From the NCBI GenBank assembly GCA_963805305.1, contig CAWDTM010000003.1, forward strand, positions 434,001 through 498,000: DNA of 64,000 nt, read 5' to 3'. Positions 33,061 through 40,560 of the stretch are shown here, in pieces. The notes below the pieces were generated by a model that saw nothing but the letters and a program-made list of their open reading frames with translations, made no database searches and was not told where the DNA came from. The first letter of the stretch is position 1; each line of letters opens with the position of its first letter. The position numbers and the translations under genes are program-made. The stretch is from CAVXEH01 sp963805305. Lineage in GTDB: Bacteria > Chloroflexota > Limnocylindria > QHBO01.

Positions 33061-33702
33061 ATGACGGACGCGGAGGATCCCTGGCTGCCCATCGGCGCGG
33101 CGAGCCGGCTGGTGGGCGTGGGTCCGGACACCCTGCGGCGCTGGGCAGACGCCGGCAAGGTCCAGAGCTACCAGACCGCCGGCGGCCATCGGCGCTTCCT
33201 CCGCTCGAGCCTGGAGGCGATGACCATGGCCCCGCGGCGCTCGCGCTACGAGACCGGTCGCCTCACCGACGCGGCGGGAACGATCGTGGGCGACGTGCAG
33301 CGCCGGATGCAGCGCACCGGGTACGCGGGGATGCCCTGGCAGTCGCGCCTCAGCACCGACCAGCGCGCGGACTTCCGACGCTGGGGTCAGCGGACCTTCA
33401 ACCTGGTGATCGAGTACGTCGCCGCAACGAAGCGGCACGAGCGGGACCTGCTCCTCGCAGAGGCCGAGCGGATGGGGGCCCTGTACGGTCACGAGGCATC
33501 GGCGGCCGGGCTCTCCCTGGCGGAGGCGGTCGAAGCCTTCCTCTTCTACCGGTCACCGGTGCTCGAGGCGATCCTTGCCCACCTCCGCCGCCGGGTCGCC
33601 GAGGTCTCGCAGGTCACCGATGCCGTGCACGAGGCGAACGCCGCCATCGACCAGGTGCTGATGACCCTCGTCTCGTCGTACCGGCAGGGGCCGCCCGCCT
33701 AG
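33061..33702 (+). CDS. MerR/excisionase-type HTH regulator with RsbRD-like helical domain
   Basis: A 213-residue putative transcription factor. Residues 10-52 hold a MerR/excisionase-type winged helix (LPIGAASRLVGVGPDTLRRW, then GGHRRFLRSSL). The C-terminal part from about 95 is all-helical and resembles the N-terminal helical domain of RsbRD/PucR-type proteins (FNLVIEYVAATKRHERDLLLAEAERMGALY cut into helices, then GLSLAEAVEAFLFYRSPVLEAIL). That domain usually senses a signal or mediates contacts. It begins eight bases after the M20 peptidase and overlaps the end of the convergent M24 peptidase by four bases. Targets are unknown. Confidence 0.78.
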   Translation: MTDAEDPWLPIGAASRLVGVGPDTLRRWADAGKVQSYQTAGGHRRFLRSSLEAMTMAPRRSRYETGRLTDAAGTIVGDVQRRMQRTGYAGMPWQSRLSTDQRADFRRWGQRTFNLVIEYVAATKRHERDLLLAEAERMGALYGHEASAAGLSLAEAVEAFLFYRSPVLEAILAHLRRRVAEVSQVTDAVHEANAAIDQVLMTLVSSYRQGPPA

Positions 33703-34835
33703 GCGACGCTCACCAGCTCGCGCGAGGATCGGTTGAGGACCTCGCTGCCGTCGTCGGCACAGACGACGATATCCTCGATGCGGGCGCCCCAGCGCCCGGC
33801 CAGGTAGATCCCCGGCTCGATGCTGAACGCCTCGCCCACGCGCAGAGGCTCCGCGTTGCCCTCGACGATGTAGGGCTCCTCGTGGGTCTCCAAGCCGATG
33901 CCGTGGCCGGTCCGGTGGACGAACGCATCGCCGTAGCCCGCCCTGGCGATGACCCGCCGGGCCGCGCGGTCGATATCCTGGGCGGGGACCCCCGGGGCGA
34001 CCGCTGCGGACGCCGCCAGCTGGGCCTGCGAGAGGACGTCGAAGAGGTTGCGGAACTCCGCCGGCGGATCGCCCACGAACACGGTCCGCGTCGTATCGGA
34101 GCCGTAGCCACCTCGCGTGCCACCAATGTCGAGGACGACGGCGTCCCCGAGCTCGATGAGGCGGTCCGACGGCTCGTGGTGCGGGGACGCGCTGTTGGGT
34201 CCCGAGCCCACGATGGCGAAGTCCGCCGTCTCATGGCCCGCGGTCAGCAGGAGGTTCCGGATCCGTGCCGACACGTCGCGCTCGGTCCGGCCGGAGAACC
34301 GCTCGCCGCGAATCCCGTCCATGGCGGCATCGGCGGCGCGCGCGGCGGCGCGCAGGCGATCCACCTCCGGCTTTGTCTTGATCCGCCGCAGGGCGCTCAT
34401 GGCGGGTCCGGCGACCACCACCTCGGCCGGGTCGAGCGCCGCCTGCAGGCGCAGGGCGAAGCGGGCCCACATCTGGTCCTGGACGGCGATGCGCATCGCA
34501 GGACCCGCGAGGATCTCGCGGACCAGTGCAAAGGGGTCATCGGTCTCCTCCCACGGGACGACGCCAAGGCGGCTGGCCAGGGCGCCCAGCTCGTGGCGGG
34601 CCAGCGGCTCCTCGAGCACCGGCAGCACCAGGGTGGGATCGCCGCGCGCGGGCAGGACGAGGCAGGTGAGGCGCTCGAGGGCCGGTGCGGCGTAGCCCAG
34701 CAGGTAGACGTAGTCCGGCGACGGAGTGATGAGGAGAGCGTCGATGTCCCGGGCGGCTGCCTCGCGAGCGGCGCGGCGCAGGCGGTCGGCGTGGACGGAG
34801 GCGGAGAACCGGTGGGCGTGGGAGGCGGCGGTCAT
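33699..34835 (-). CDS. M24 family Xaa-Pro peptidase
   Basis: A 378-residue metallopeptidase with a creatinase-like N-terminal domain (residues 1-145) and a pita-bread M24 domain. Five metal ligands are visible: DIGGTRGGYGSDTTR (two Asp, near 236 and 247), TGHGIGLETHE (His near 310), SIEPGIY (Glu near 343) and ARIEDIVV (Glu near 357). This fits an aminopeptidase P/prolidase that removes residues before proline. TACCCT eight bases before the ATG gives it its own promoter, although it follows the mec gene on the same strand. Confidence 0.93.
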   Translation of the reverse strand: MTAASHAHRFSASVHADRLRRAAREAAARDIDALLITPSPDYVYLLGYAAPALERLTCLVLPARGDPTLVLPVLEEPLARHELGALASRLGVVPWEETDDPFALVREILAGPAMRIAVQDQMWARFALRLQAALDPAEVVVAGPAMSALRRIKTKPEVDRLRAAARAADAAMDGIRGERFSGRTERDVSARIRNLLLTAGHETADFAIVGSGPNSASPHHEPSDRLIELGDAVVLDIGGTRGGYGSDTTRTVFVGDPPAEFRNLFDVLSQAQLAASAAVAPGVPAQDIDRAARRVIARAGYGDAFVHRTGHGIGLETHEEPYIVEGNAEPLRVGEAFSIEPGIYLAGRWGARIEDIVVCADDGSEVLNRSSRELVSVA

Positions 34836-34843
34836 CGGCGCAC

Positions 34844-34849
34844 AGGGTA
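34844..34849 (-). promoter_or_regulatory. -10 element of the Xaa-Pro peptidase
   Basis: TACCCT on the minus strand, eight bases before ATG 34835 and just downstream of the mec stop. This peptidase can therefore be expressed apart from the sulfur cluster. Confidence 0.55.
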
Positions 34850-34851
34850 CG

Positions 34852-35274
34852 CTACCGGACGGTCAGGGGCACCTCTGTGGACTGGCCGTCGCTGATCCGC
34901 CAGGCGCGCAGGGAGGCGTCCGGCGGAACGTCGGGTTCGGCGAGCGTGGCCAGGACGTAGAACGCGTCGCGGTACATCGCGGCCCGCCGGTCCGTGGCAG
35001 ACGGAACCGCCGGCGATCGGGTGTGCGAGTGGAAGATGGCGACCAGGTCGTCGCCGCCGTCCTCGATGGCGAACACGATCCGCACCAGGTCGTCGGGGTG
35101 GACGCTGTAGCGCAGGGGCGATGCCTCGGCGTTGCGGGCGGGATGGAACGCGGTCGCCGCGCCATCGGCCAGCGAGCCCGACAGCAGGCCGCAGGCCTCG
35201 TTGGGCAGCTCGGATCGGGCATGCGCCAGCATCGCGTAAGCCACGCCGCTCGGGATCTCCAGGCCGGTTACCAC
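34852..35274 (-). CDS. mec: JAMM/Mov34 metalloprotease, CysO-cysteine peptidase (Mec)
   Basis: A 140-residue zinc protease of the JAMM/MPN+ family. The signature is complete: NEACGLL (Glu near residue 25) and HSHTRSPAVPSATD (H-x-H-x10-D, near 82-95). In Mycobacterium the homologue Mec releases cysteine from the CysO-cysteine adduct. The position next to cysM and cysO strongly supports that role. Here it may also trim the two residues after Gly-Gly of the local CysO. The start is GTG 35274, inside the last codons of cysM (seven-base overlap), with GGAGG just upstream. It is the last gene of the sulfur cluster. Confidence 0.9.
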   Translation of the reverse strand: MVTGLEIPSGVAYAMLAHARSELPNEACGLLSGSLADGAATAFHPARNAEASPLRYSVHPDDLVRIVFAIEDGGDDLVAIFHSHTRSPAVPSATDRRAAMYRDAFYVLATLAEPDVPPDASLRAWRISDGQSTEVPLTVR

Positions 35275-36248
35275 AGCAGCGAGCCCTCCAGCTCGTCCTC
35301 CAGCTCGTCGAGGTCACGGGTCCACAGGTCCGTGGAGAGGTATTTCCAGCCTCCGTCGGCGAGCAGGACGACCACGTTCCCGCGGTCCATCTCGCCAGCC
35401 ACCTTCACTGCCACGGCGACCGCGGCACCGCATGAGAGCCCGGCGAAGATCCCCTCCTCACGGGTGAGCCGCCGAAGCCCGATCACCGCGTCGCGGTTGC
35501 TGACGAGGAACTTGTCGTCGAGAACCGTCGGATCCAGCACCGGCGGCACGAAGCCCTCGTCCAGGGAGCGGAGCCCCTGCACGAGCTCCCCGGGGAGCGG
35601 CTCCGCGGCGACGATGCGGACCCCGGAACGCACCCGCTTCAGATAGCGGCCCACCCCGGTCAGGGTCCCGCCGGTCCCCAGGCCGGCGACGAAGACGTCG
35701 ACGTCGGGCACCTGCTCGAGGATCTCGGGGCCGGTCGTCTCCTCGTGCGCGCGGGGATTTGCCTCGTTCCCGTACTGGTACGGCATGTAGAGCTCGGGGT
35801 CCGCGGCCGCGAGCTGCTGCGCAAGGCGGATCGCGCCGTTGCTGCCCTCCGCGCCGGGGGAGTAGACGATCTCGGCGCCAAAGAGCCGAAGGAGCTGGGT
35901 CCGCTCCTCGGTGGTGTTGTCCGGCATCACGATCCGCACCGGGTGGCCCATGCGGGCACCGATCATGGCCAGGCTGATCCCGGTGTTGCCGCTCGAGGGC
36001 TCCACGATGGTCTGCCCGGAGCGCAGCCCGCCGGAACGGACCGCGTCCTCCAGCATGGCGCGGGCGACGCGGTCCTTCACCGATCCGGTGGGATTCGCGC
36101 CCTCCAGCTTCGCGTACAGCCGCACGCGCGGGTTCGGCACCAGCCGCCGGAGCTCGACCATGGGCGTGTTGCCGATGGCGTCGACCACGCTGGCCCACGG
36201 TGGCGCAGTCGCGCCGGCACGGGCGCCGAGGCGGGCATGGATGGCCAT
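35268..36248 (-). CDS. cysM: CysO-dependent cysteine synthase CysM
   Basis: A 326-residue PLP enzyme of the OASS family. It has DAIGNTPMVELRRL near residue 23, the PLP lysine in NPTGSVKDRV near 53, EPSSGNTGISLAM near 83 and GLGTGGTLTGVGRYL near 188. The C-terminal extension (TDLWTRDLDELEDELEGSLLW) ends in a helix. Gene order cysO-cysM-mec is that of the protein-thiocarboxylate pathway, in which CysM adds an activated serine (O-phosphoserine in Mycobacterium) to CysO-thiocarboxylate. That donor use is inferred from context. It starts 17 bases after cysO. Confidence 0.9.
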   Translation of the reverse strand: MAIHARLGARAGATAPPWASVVDAIGNTPMVELRRLVPNPRVRLYAKLEGANPTGSVKDRVARAMLEDAVRSGGLRSGQTIVEPSSGNTGISLAMIGARMGHPVRIVMPDNTTEERTQLLRLFGAEIVYSPGAEGSNGAIRLAQQLAAADPELYMPYQYGNEANPRAHEETTGPEILEQVPDVDVFVAGLGTGGTLTGVGRYLKRVRSGVRIVAAEPLPGELVQGLRSLDEGFVPPVLDPTVLDDKFLVSNRDAVIGLRRLTREEGIFAGLSCGAAVAVAVKVAGEMDRGNVVVLLADGGWKYLSTDLWTRDLDELEDELEGSLLW

Positions 36249-36265
36249 GGGTCCGGAATCGCGCC

Positions 36266-36541
36266 TCAGCGCGCGCCGCCGGCCATGGCCGGCAGGAGGA
36301 TCACCGTGTCGTCCGGGCCCACCGCGGTATCCATGCCGTCGCGATAGCGGACGTCGCGGTCGTTGACGTAGACGTTCACGAAGGGCGACAGCTCCCCGTC
36401 GGTGGTCACCCGGTCACGGAGCGCGGGGTACCGGACGAACAGGTCGCCCAGGACCTGGTCCACGGTCGCCCCCTGGGCGGTCACGGTTCGGTTGCCGCCG
36501 GTGGTCTCGCGCAAAACGGGCGGAATTCTGACGTTGCTCAT
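36266..36541 (-). CDS. cysO: Sulfur-carrier protein CysO (ThiS/MoaD fold), Gly-Gly-Ala-Arg end
   Basis: A 91-residue beta-grasp sulfur carrier closely resembling CysO: VRIPPVLRETTGG at the start, FVNVYVNDRDVRYRDGM near residue 55 and VILLPAMAGG at the end. In the known pathway the terminal Gly-Gly is adenylated by MoeZ and turned into a thiocarboxylate. Here two extra residues, Ala-Arg, follow the Gly-Gly before the TGA. The protein must therefore be processed to become active, as reported for QbsE-type carriers trimmed by a JAMM protease. It lies between moeZ and cysM, with ten and 17 bases on the two sides. Confidence 0.93.
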   Translation of the reverse strand: MSNVRIPPVLRETTGGNRTVTAQGATVDQVLGDLFVRYPALRDRVTTDGELSPFVNVYVNDRDVRYRDGMDTAVGPDDTVILLPAMAGGAR

Positions 36542-36551
36542 CGGTCTGTGC

Positions 36552-37709
36552 TCACTCCGGGAAGGCGGCCGCGGCGGGAAGCGACACGGTCGTGGCGGCG
36601 GCAGCGATGGGCACGGCCTCCCCGCAGGCCGGGCAGGCCGGGTCGCGCCAGATCCGCACCTCCTCGAAGCTGGTGCTCATGGCGTCGAACATGAGCAGGC
36701 GCCCGGCGAGCGGCTCGCCAACGCCGAGCAGCAGCTTGAAGACCTCGTTGGCCTGCAGCAGGCCAACGATCCCGGGCAGCACGCCCAGCACCCCGGCTAC
36801 CGCGCAGGCGGGCGCGAGCTCCTCGGGCGGCTGGGTGGGGTACATGCAGCGGTAGCAGGGCCCGTCGAAGGGCACGAAGGTGGTGACCTGGCCGTCCCAG
36901 CGGTAGATGGACCCATGGACGACCGGCTTGCGCAGGCGCACCGCGGCATCGTTGAGCACGTAGCGCGTGTCGAAGTTGTCTGTCCCGTCCACGATGACGT
37001 CGTAGGCGGCGATGAGGCGCTCGACGTTCTCTGCGCTCAGCCGCTCGCGGTGCTCCACGATGCGCGTCTCGGGATTCAGCGCGTTGAGCGTGATCCGGGC
37101 GCTCTCCGTCTTGGGCACCCCCACCCGATCCGCGGTGTGGAGCACCTGGCGCTGCAGGTTCGACTCGTCCACCACGTCGTCGTCGACGAGGCCGATGGTG
37201 CCGATCCCCGAGGCGGCCAGGTAGAGCGCCGCGGGGGAGCCAAGTCCACCGGCCCCGATGAGCAGCACCCGGCTGTCGAGGAGCCGGCGCTGCCCCTTCT
37301 CCCCGATCTCGGGGATGAGGAGCTGGCGCGAGTAGCGACGCTGCTGGGCGGGGGTGAGCAGTGACGCTGGCACCTCCCACGCTCCCCCGGCGCGGCGCCA
37401 GTCGAGGATGGAGCCGCGCATGCTCACCGCGTTCGTGTAGCCAAGAGCCTGCATGCGGGCCACGGCGCGGGCGGAACGGACGCCGGCCGCGCAGTGGACG
37501 ACGATGGGCGCGTCCTTGTCGGGGATGGCTGCCTCGATGCGCTCCGCAACGTCGGCCAGCGGCAGGAGCGTCGCGTCCGGGATGTGGCCCTGCCCCCATT
37601 CCGCGGGCTCGCGGACGTCGAGGATGCGGTAGCCCTCCCCGGCAAGGCTGATCGCCTCGGGGACGGTCACCTCGCGGATGGGTCGCGGTGTCGCGGGTTG
37701 GTAGGTCAT
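36552..37709 (-). CDS. moeZ: MoeZ/ThiF-type adenylyltransferase with N-terminal rhodanese
   Basis: A 385-residue E1-like enzyme that adenylates the Gly-Gly end of CysO (and maybe MoaD/ThiS) and passes sulfur to it. A rhodanese domain occupies residues 10-112, with active Cys in VVHCAAGVRSARAV near 72. The ThiF/MoeB domain follows: RYSRQLLIPEIG near 125, ATP loop IGAGGLGSPAA near 150, NLQRQVLH near 185, DGTDNFDTRY near 238 and two zinc CxxC pairs (CYRC, CPAC). Classic MoeZ/MOCS3 carry rhodanese at the C-terminus; here the order is reversed. Upstream is an unusual 205-base leader. Confidence 0.93.
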   Translation of the reverse strand: MTYQPATPRPIREVTVPEAISLAGEGYRILDVREPAEWGQGHIPDATLLPLADVAERIEAAIPDKDAPIVVHCAAGVRSARAVARMQALGYTNAVSMRGSILDWRRAGGAWEVPASLLTPAQQRRYSRQLLIPEIGEKGQRRLLDSRVLLIGAGGLGSPAALYLAASGIGTIGLVDDDVVDESNLQRQVLHTADRVGVPKTESARITLNALNPETRIVEHRERLSAENVERLIAAYDVIVDGTDNFDTRYVLNDAAVRLRKPVVHGSIYRWDGQVTTFVPFDGPCYRCMYPTQPPEELAPACAVAGVLGVLPGIVGLLQANEVFKLLLGVGEPLAGRLLMFDAMSTSFEEVRIWRDPACPACGEAVPIAAAATTVSLPAAAAFPE

Positions 37710-37734
37710 CGGATTCGGGTTCTCTCGTCAGGGA

Positions 37735-37750
37735 GCGGCCGGCCGGCCGC
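37735..37750. promoter_or_regulatory. 16-bp perfect palindrome before moeZ
   Basis: GCGGCCGGCCGGCCGC, a perfect palindrome 25-40 bases upstream of ATG 37709. As RNA it can fold on itself or pair with other GC-rich parts of the leader. As DNA it could be a protein site. Confidence 0.45.
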
Positions 37751-37831
37751 GGGGTCTCGTGGTTGCGTGGTGGTCGCGGGGCCACCGGGCGCGGTCGCGG
37801 AGCGCGCCGGGCGCCGCCATCGGTCTGCCGG

Positions 37832-37918
37832 TCAGGCGCCGATGCGGCAGGTTGGCGGGGTACACCGCCCGGTCGACTGCAGGCAGCTCACGGGCCTGCC
37901 CGCGAAGGACCTGCTCAT
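37832..37918 (-). CDS. Short leader ORF with three cysteines (28 aa)
   Basis: A 28-codon frame, MSRSFAGRPVSCLQS followed by TGRCTPPTCRIGA, whose ATG overlaps the sufU stop (ATGA), giving translational coupling. It has three Cys codons in its second half and lies 122 bases before moeZ, which begins the cysteine-synthesis half of the cluster. Cys-containing leader peptides that attenuate sulfur operons are known in Actinobacteria, and the position here fits that idea. No database match is claimed, and it may be chance. Confidence 0.4.
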   Translation of the reverse strand: MSRSFAGRPVSCLQSTGRCTPPTCRIGA

Positions 37919-38322
37919 CCGACCGCCTCCGCCTCTTCGGGCCAGGCGACCTCGCCGCCGTGGACGGCGCCCTGGAGCACCTTGTAGCTCAGGAGCGCGC
38001 ACTTGAGGCGCGCGGGACCGATGGGGACCCCGAGCTCGTCGAGGACCTCCCTGGGATCCATGGCCCTGATCTCGTCCAGGGACTTCCCGCGCAGCTCGTC
38101 GGTGAGGATCGAGGCCGACGCCTGGCTGATGGCGCATCCTCGCCCGTCGAAGGCGACGTCGGCGATCGCCTGCTTCGCGTCGTCGAGCACGATGGTCATG
38201 CTCATCTCGTCCCCGCAGGTGGGGTTCGAGTCGGCGAAGTGCATGTCGTGCGGGTCCAGGACCCCCTTGTTGTGGGGGTTCTTGTAGTGCTCCAGGATGA
38301 AGTCCCGGTACAGGTTGTCCAC
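37915..38322 (-). CDS. sufU: Iron-sulfur/zinc sulfur-transfer protein SufU
   Basis: A 135-residue SufU. It takes persulfide sulfur from SufS through a zinc-bound site and hands it to SufBCD. The three conserved cysteines are NPTCGDEM near residue 36, GRGCAISQASAS near 63 and RLKCALLSYKVL near 107, and the Asp of CGD that completes the zinc site is present. The insertion between the first two distinguishes SufU from IscU and is present in short form. The start is GTG 38322 with AGGAGG upstream, 12 bases after sufS. Confidence 0.95.
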   Translation of the reverse strand: MDNLYRDFILEHYKNPHNKGVLDPHDMHFADSNPTCGDEMSMTIVLDDAKQAIADVAFDGRGCAISQASASILTDELRGKSLDEIRAMDPREVLDELGVPIGPARLKCALLSYKVLQGAVHGGEVAWPEEAEAVG

Positions 38323-38334
38323 GCGTCCGGCCTC

Positions 38335-39630
38335 CTAGACCCCGAAGACCTTGCGGGCCGTGCGTACTGCTCCGGCCAGCGCCTCGACGTCATCGAGGTC
38401 GTTGTAGACGTAGAAGCTTGCCCGCGTCGTGGCGGGGATGTCGTAGCGGATCATCACCGGCTGCGCACAGTGATGACCGGCGCGCACGGCGACCCCCTCG
38501 CTGTCGAAGATGGTGGCCACGTCGTGGGGATGGATGTCGTCCATCACGATGCTGATCACCCCCGCGTGGATCTCCGGATCCGCGGGACCGAGCAGTCGGA
38601 CGCCGGGAATGCCGGCGAGCGCCTCCCAGGCATGCTCGAAGAGGTAGCGCTCGTGCTCGCGCACCCGATCCATGCCCAGGTCGCCAAGGTAGTCGATGGC
38701 CGCGCCCCAGCCCACCGCCTCCGCGATGGCGGGCGTACCCGCCTCGAACTTGTGCGGCACGCTGTTCCATTCGGCACCCTCCAGGGTGACGCGCAGGATC
38801 ATGCTGCCCCCGGTCATGAACGGCGGCATGGCGTCGAGCAGCTCCCGCCGGCCCCAGAGCGCGCCGATCCCGGACGGACCAAGCATCTTGTGCCCGCTGA
38901 TGGCGAGGAAGTCGCAGCCGATCTCCCCGACGTCGATCGCCATGTGCGGTGCGGACTGCGCGGCATCCACAAGGGCCAGGGCGCCCGCCGCGTGCGCCAT
39001 CTCCACGATCTCGGCGACCGGGTTGATGGTGCCAAGGGCATTGCTCACCTGCGCCACGGCCAGCAGGCGCGGGGCCCGGCCGTCCCGGGGCTGCAGCCTG
39101 GCGCGCAGGTCGTCCATGTCGAGGCGGCCGTCGTCGGTGATGGCCACGTACTCGAGCGTCGCGCCCACCTCGCGGCAGAGCTGCTGCCACGGGACGATGT
39201 TGGCGTGGTGCTCGAGCTGGGTGGTGATCACCCGGTCGCCGGCGCCCACGTTCGTGCGGCCCCAGCTGTAGGCCACCAGGTTGATGGCCTCGGTGGCGTT
39301 GCGGACGAAGACCACCTCGCGCTCCGACGGCGCACCGATGAAGGCGGCGACCTTGCGCCGCGCCCCCTCGAATCGCGCCGTGGCGTCCTCGCTCAGCTCG
39401 TAGATCCCGCGATGGACGTTGGCATAGTGGTGCGCGTAGGTCTCCGCGATGGTGTCGATCACGACCCTTGGCTTGGGCGCCGACGCGGCCGCGTCGAGGA
39501 AGACGAGGCGCTTGCCGCTCTGGGTCGGGTGGTCGTACATCGGGAAATCGGCGCGCAGCGCGCTGCCGGAGAAGCCGCCCGGCGTCACCGCGCCGGTTCT
39601 CGTCGCCTTGGGCGCCTGCTGCACTGCCAT
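38335..39630 (-). CDS. sufS: Cysteine desulfurase SufS
   Basis: A 431-residue group II cysteine desulfurase, a PLP enzyme that forms a cysteine persulfide and alanine. Motifs: FLDAAASAPKP near residue 44, HHANIVPW near 141, VDAAQSAPH near 222, the PLP lysine in ISGHKMLGPSG near 244 and the catalytic Cys in RAGHHCAQPVM near 383. The N-terminus has about 25 extra residues before the usual start (LRADFPMYDHP). GGGAGG precedes ATG 39630. It would feed sulfur to SufU and possibly to the rhodanese of MoeZ in the same cluster. Confidence 0.96.
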   Translation of the reverse strand: MAVQQAPKATRTGAVTPGGFSGSALRADFPMYDHPTQSGKRLVFLDAAASAPKPRVVIDTIAETYAHHYANVHRGIYELSEDATARFEGARRKVAAFIGAPSEREVVFVRNATEAINLVAYSWGRTNVGAGDRVITTQLEHHANIVPWQQLCREVGATLEYVAITDDGRLDMDDLRARLQPRDGRAPRLLAVAQVSNALGTINPVAEIVEMAHAAGALALVDAAQSAPHMAIDVGEIGCDFLAISGHKMLGPSGIGALWGRRELLDAMPPFMTGGSMILRVTLEGAEWNSVPHKFEAGTPAIAEAVGWGAAIDYLGDLGMDRVREHERYLFEHAWEALAGIPGVRLLGPADPEIHAGVISIVMDDIHPHDVATIFDSEGVAVRAGHHCAQPVMIRYDIPATTRASFYVYNDLDDVEALAGAVRTARKVFGV

Positions 39631-39643
39631 GCCGCCTCCCAGT

Positions 39644-40489
39644 TTACGCGTGCTCGCTCACCGGCTCCGGAACGCTCGATTCGTCCAGGATGCCAACCGG
39701 CAGTCCCACCTGCTCGCGCACCCAGTCGTAGCCATTCGCCTCGAGCTGATGGCTGAGCTCCTCGCCGCCCGACATCACGATCCGGCCGTCCATCAGGACG
39801 TGGACGAAGCCCGGCGTCACGTAGTTCAGCATGCGCTGGTAATGGGTGATCATGAGGACACCCATCTCCGGGGAGAGGGTTGCGTTGATCCCCTCCGCCA
39901 CGGTCCGCAGCGCGTCGATGTCGAGGCCAGAGTCGGTCTCGTCCAAAATCGCGAGGGACGGGTTGAGCATGGCCATCTGGAGCATCTCCAGCCGCTTCTT
40001 CTCCCCGCCGGAAAAGCCCTCGTTCACGTAGCGCGCGGCAAAGGCGGAGTCCATGCGCAGGATCCGCATTCGCTCCTCCATGAGCTTGCGGAACTTCGCG
40101 AGCGGGATCCCGGTGTACTTCGCCGCCTCCTGCCCGCCGTCCCCCGCGGGCTTGGGGTGGTGCACGGCGTTGTAGATGTTGCGCAGGAAGCTGGCCACGG
40201 TCACGCCGGGGATCGCGGATGGATACTGGAAGGCCAGGAAGACGCCGAGGCGCGCCCGCTTGTCCGGGCTGAGCTTCAGCAGGTCCTCGCCGCGCCAGGT
40301 CACCGTGCCGGCGTCGACGTGGTACTCGGGGTGGCCCATCAACGTGTAGGCCAGGGAGGTCTTGCCCGATCCGTTGGGGCCCATCAGGGCATGGACCTCT
40401 CCCTTGCCAACCGTGAGGCTCACGCCCTTGAGGATCTTCTTGGCACCGATGCTGACCTCCAGATCGGTGATCACCAGCTGGTCGTTCAT
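39644..40489 (-). CDS. sufC: Fe-S assembly ATPase SufC
   Basis: A 281-residue ABC-type ATPase without membrane domain that drives shape changes in the SufBC2D scaffold. Walker A is MGPNGSGKTSLAY near residue 35, the Q-loop region is LAFQYPSAIPG, the SufC-type signature is EGFSGGEKKRLEM near 151 and Walker B is AILDETDSGLD near 173, followed by the H-loop ITHYQRML. A tail of about 25 residues exceeds the common 250-residue length. ATG 40489 is followed by the typical MNDQLVITDLEVSIG. Confidence 0.95.
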   Translation of the reverse strand: MNDQLVITDLEVSIGAKKILKGVSLTVGKGEVHALMGPNGSGKTSLAYTLMGHPEYHVDAGTVTWRGEDLLKLSPDKRARLGVFLAFQYPSAIPGVTVASFLRNIYNAVHHPKPAGDGGQEAAKYTGIPLAKFRKLMEERMRILRMDSAFAARYVNEGFSGGEKKRLEMLQMAMLNPSLAILDETDSGLDIDALRTVAEGINATLSPEMGVLMITHYQRMLNYVTPGFVHVLMDGRIVMSGGEELSHQLEANGYDWVREQVGLPVGILDESSVPEPVSEHA

Positions 40490-40560
40490 ACCTTGGTCGT
40501 CTCTCGCTCCTGCGTTCGTGCGGTGCGCCCGCGGACGGGCGCCTGGATGTCTCGTTGCGA

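Noticed and set aside
37715..37832. A second small frame of about 30 codons after the Cys-containing leader ORF.
   Set aside because: No ribosome site, no cysteines, Arg/Pro/Ala composition expected of non-coding GC-rich sequence.
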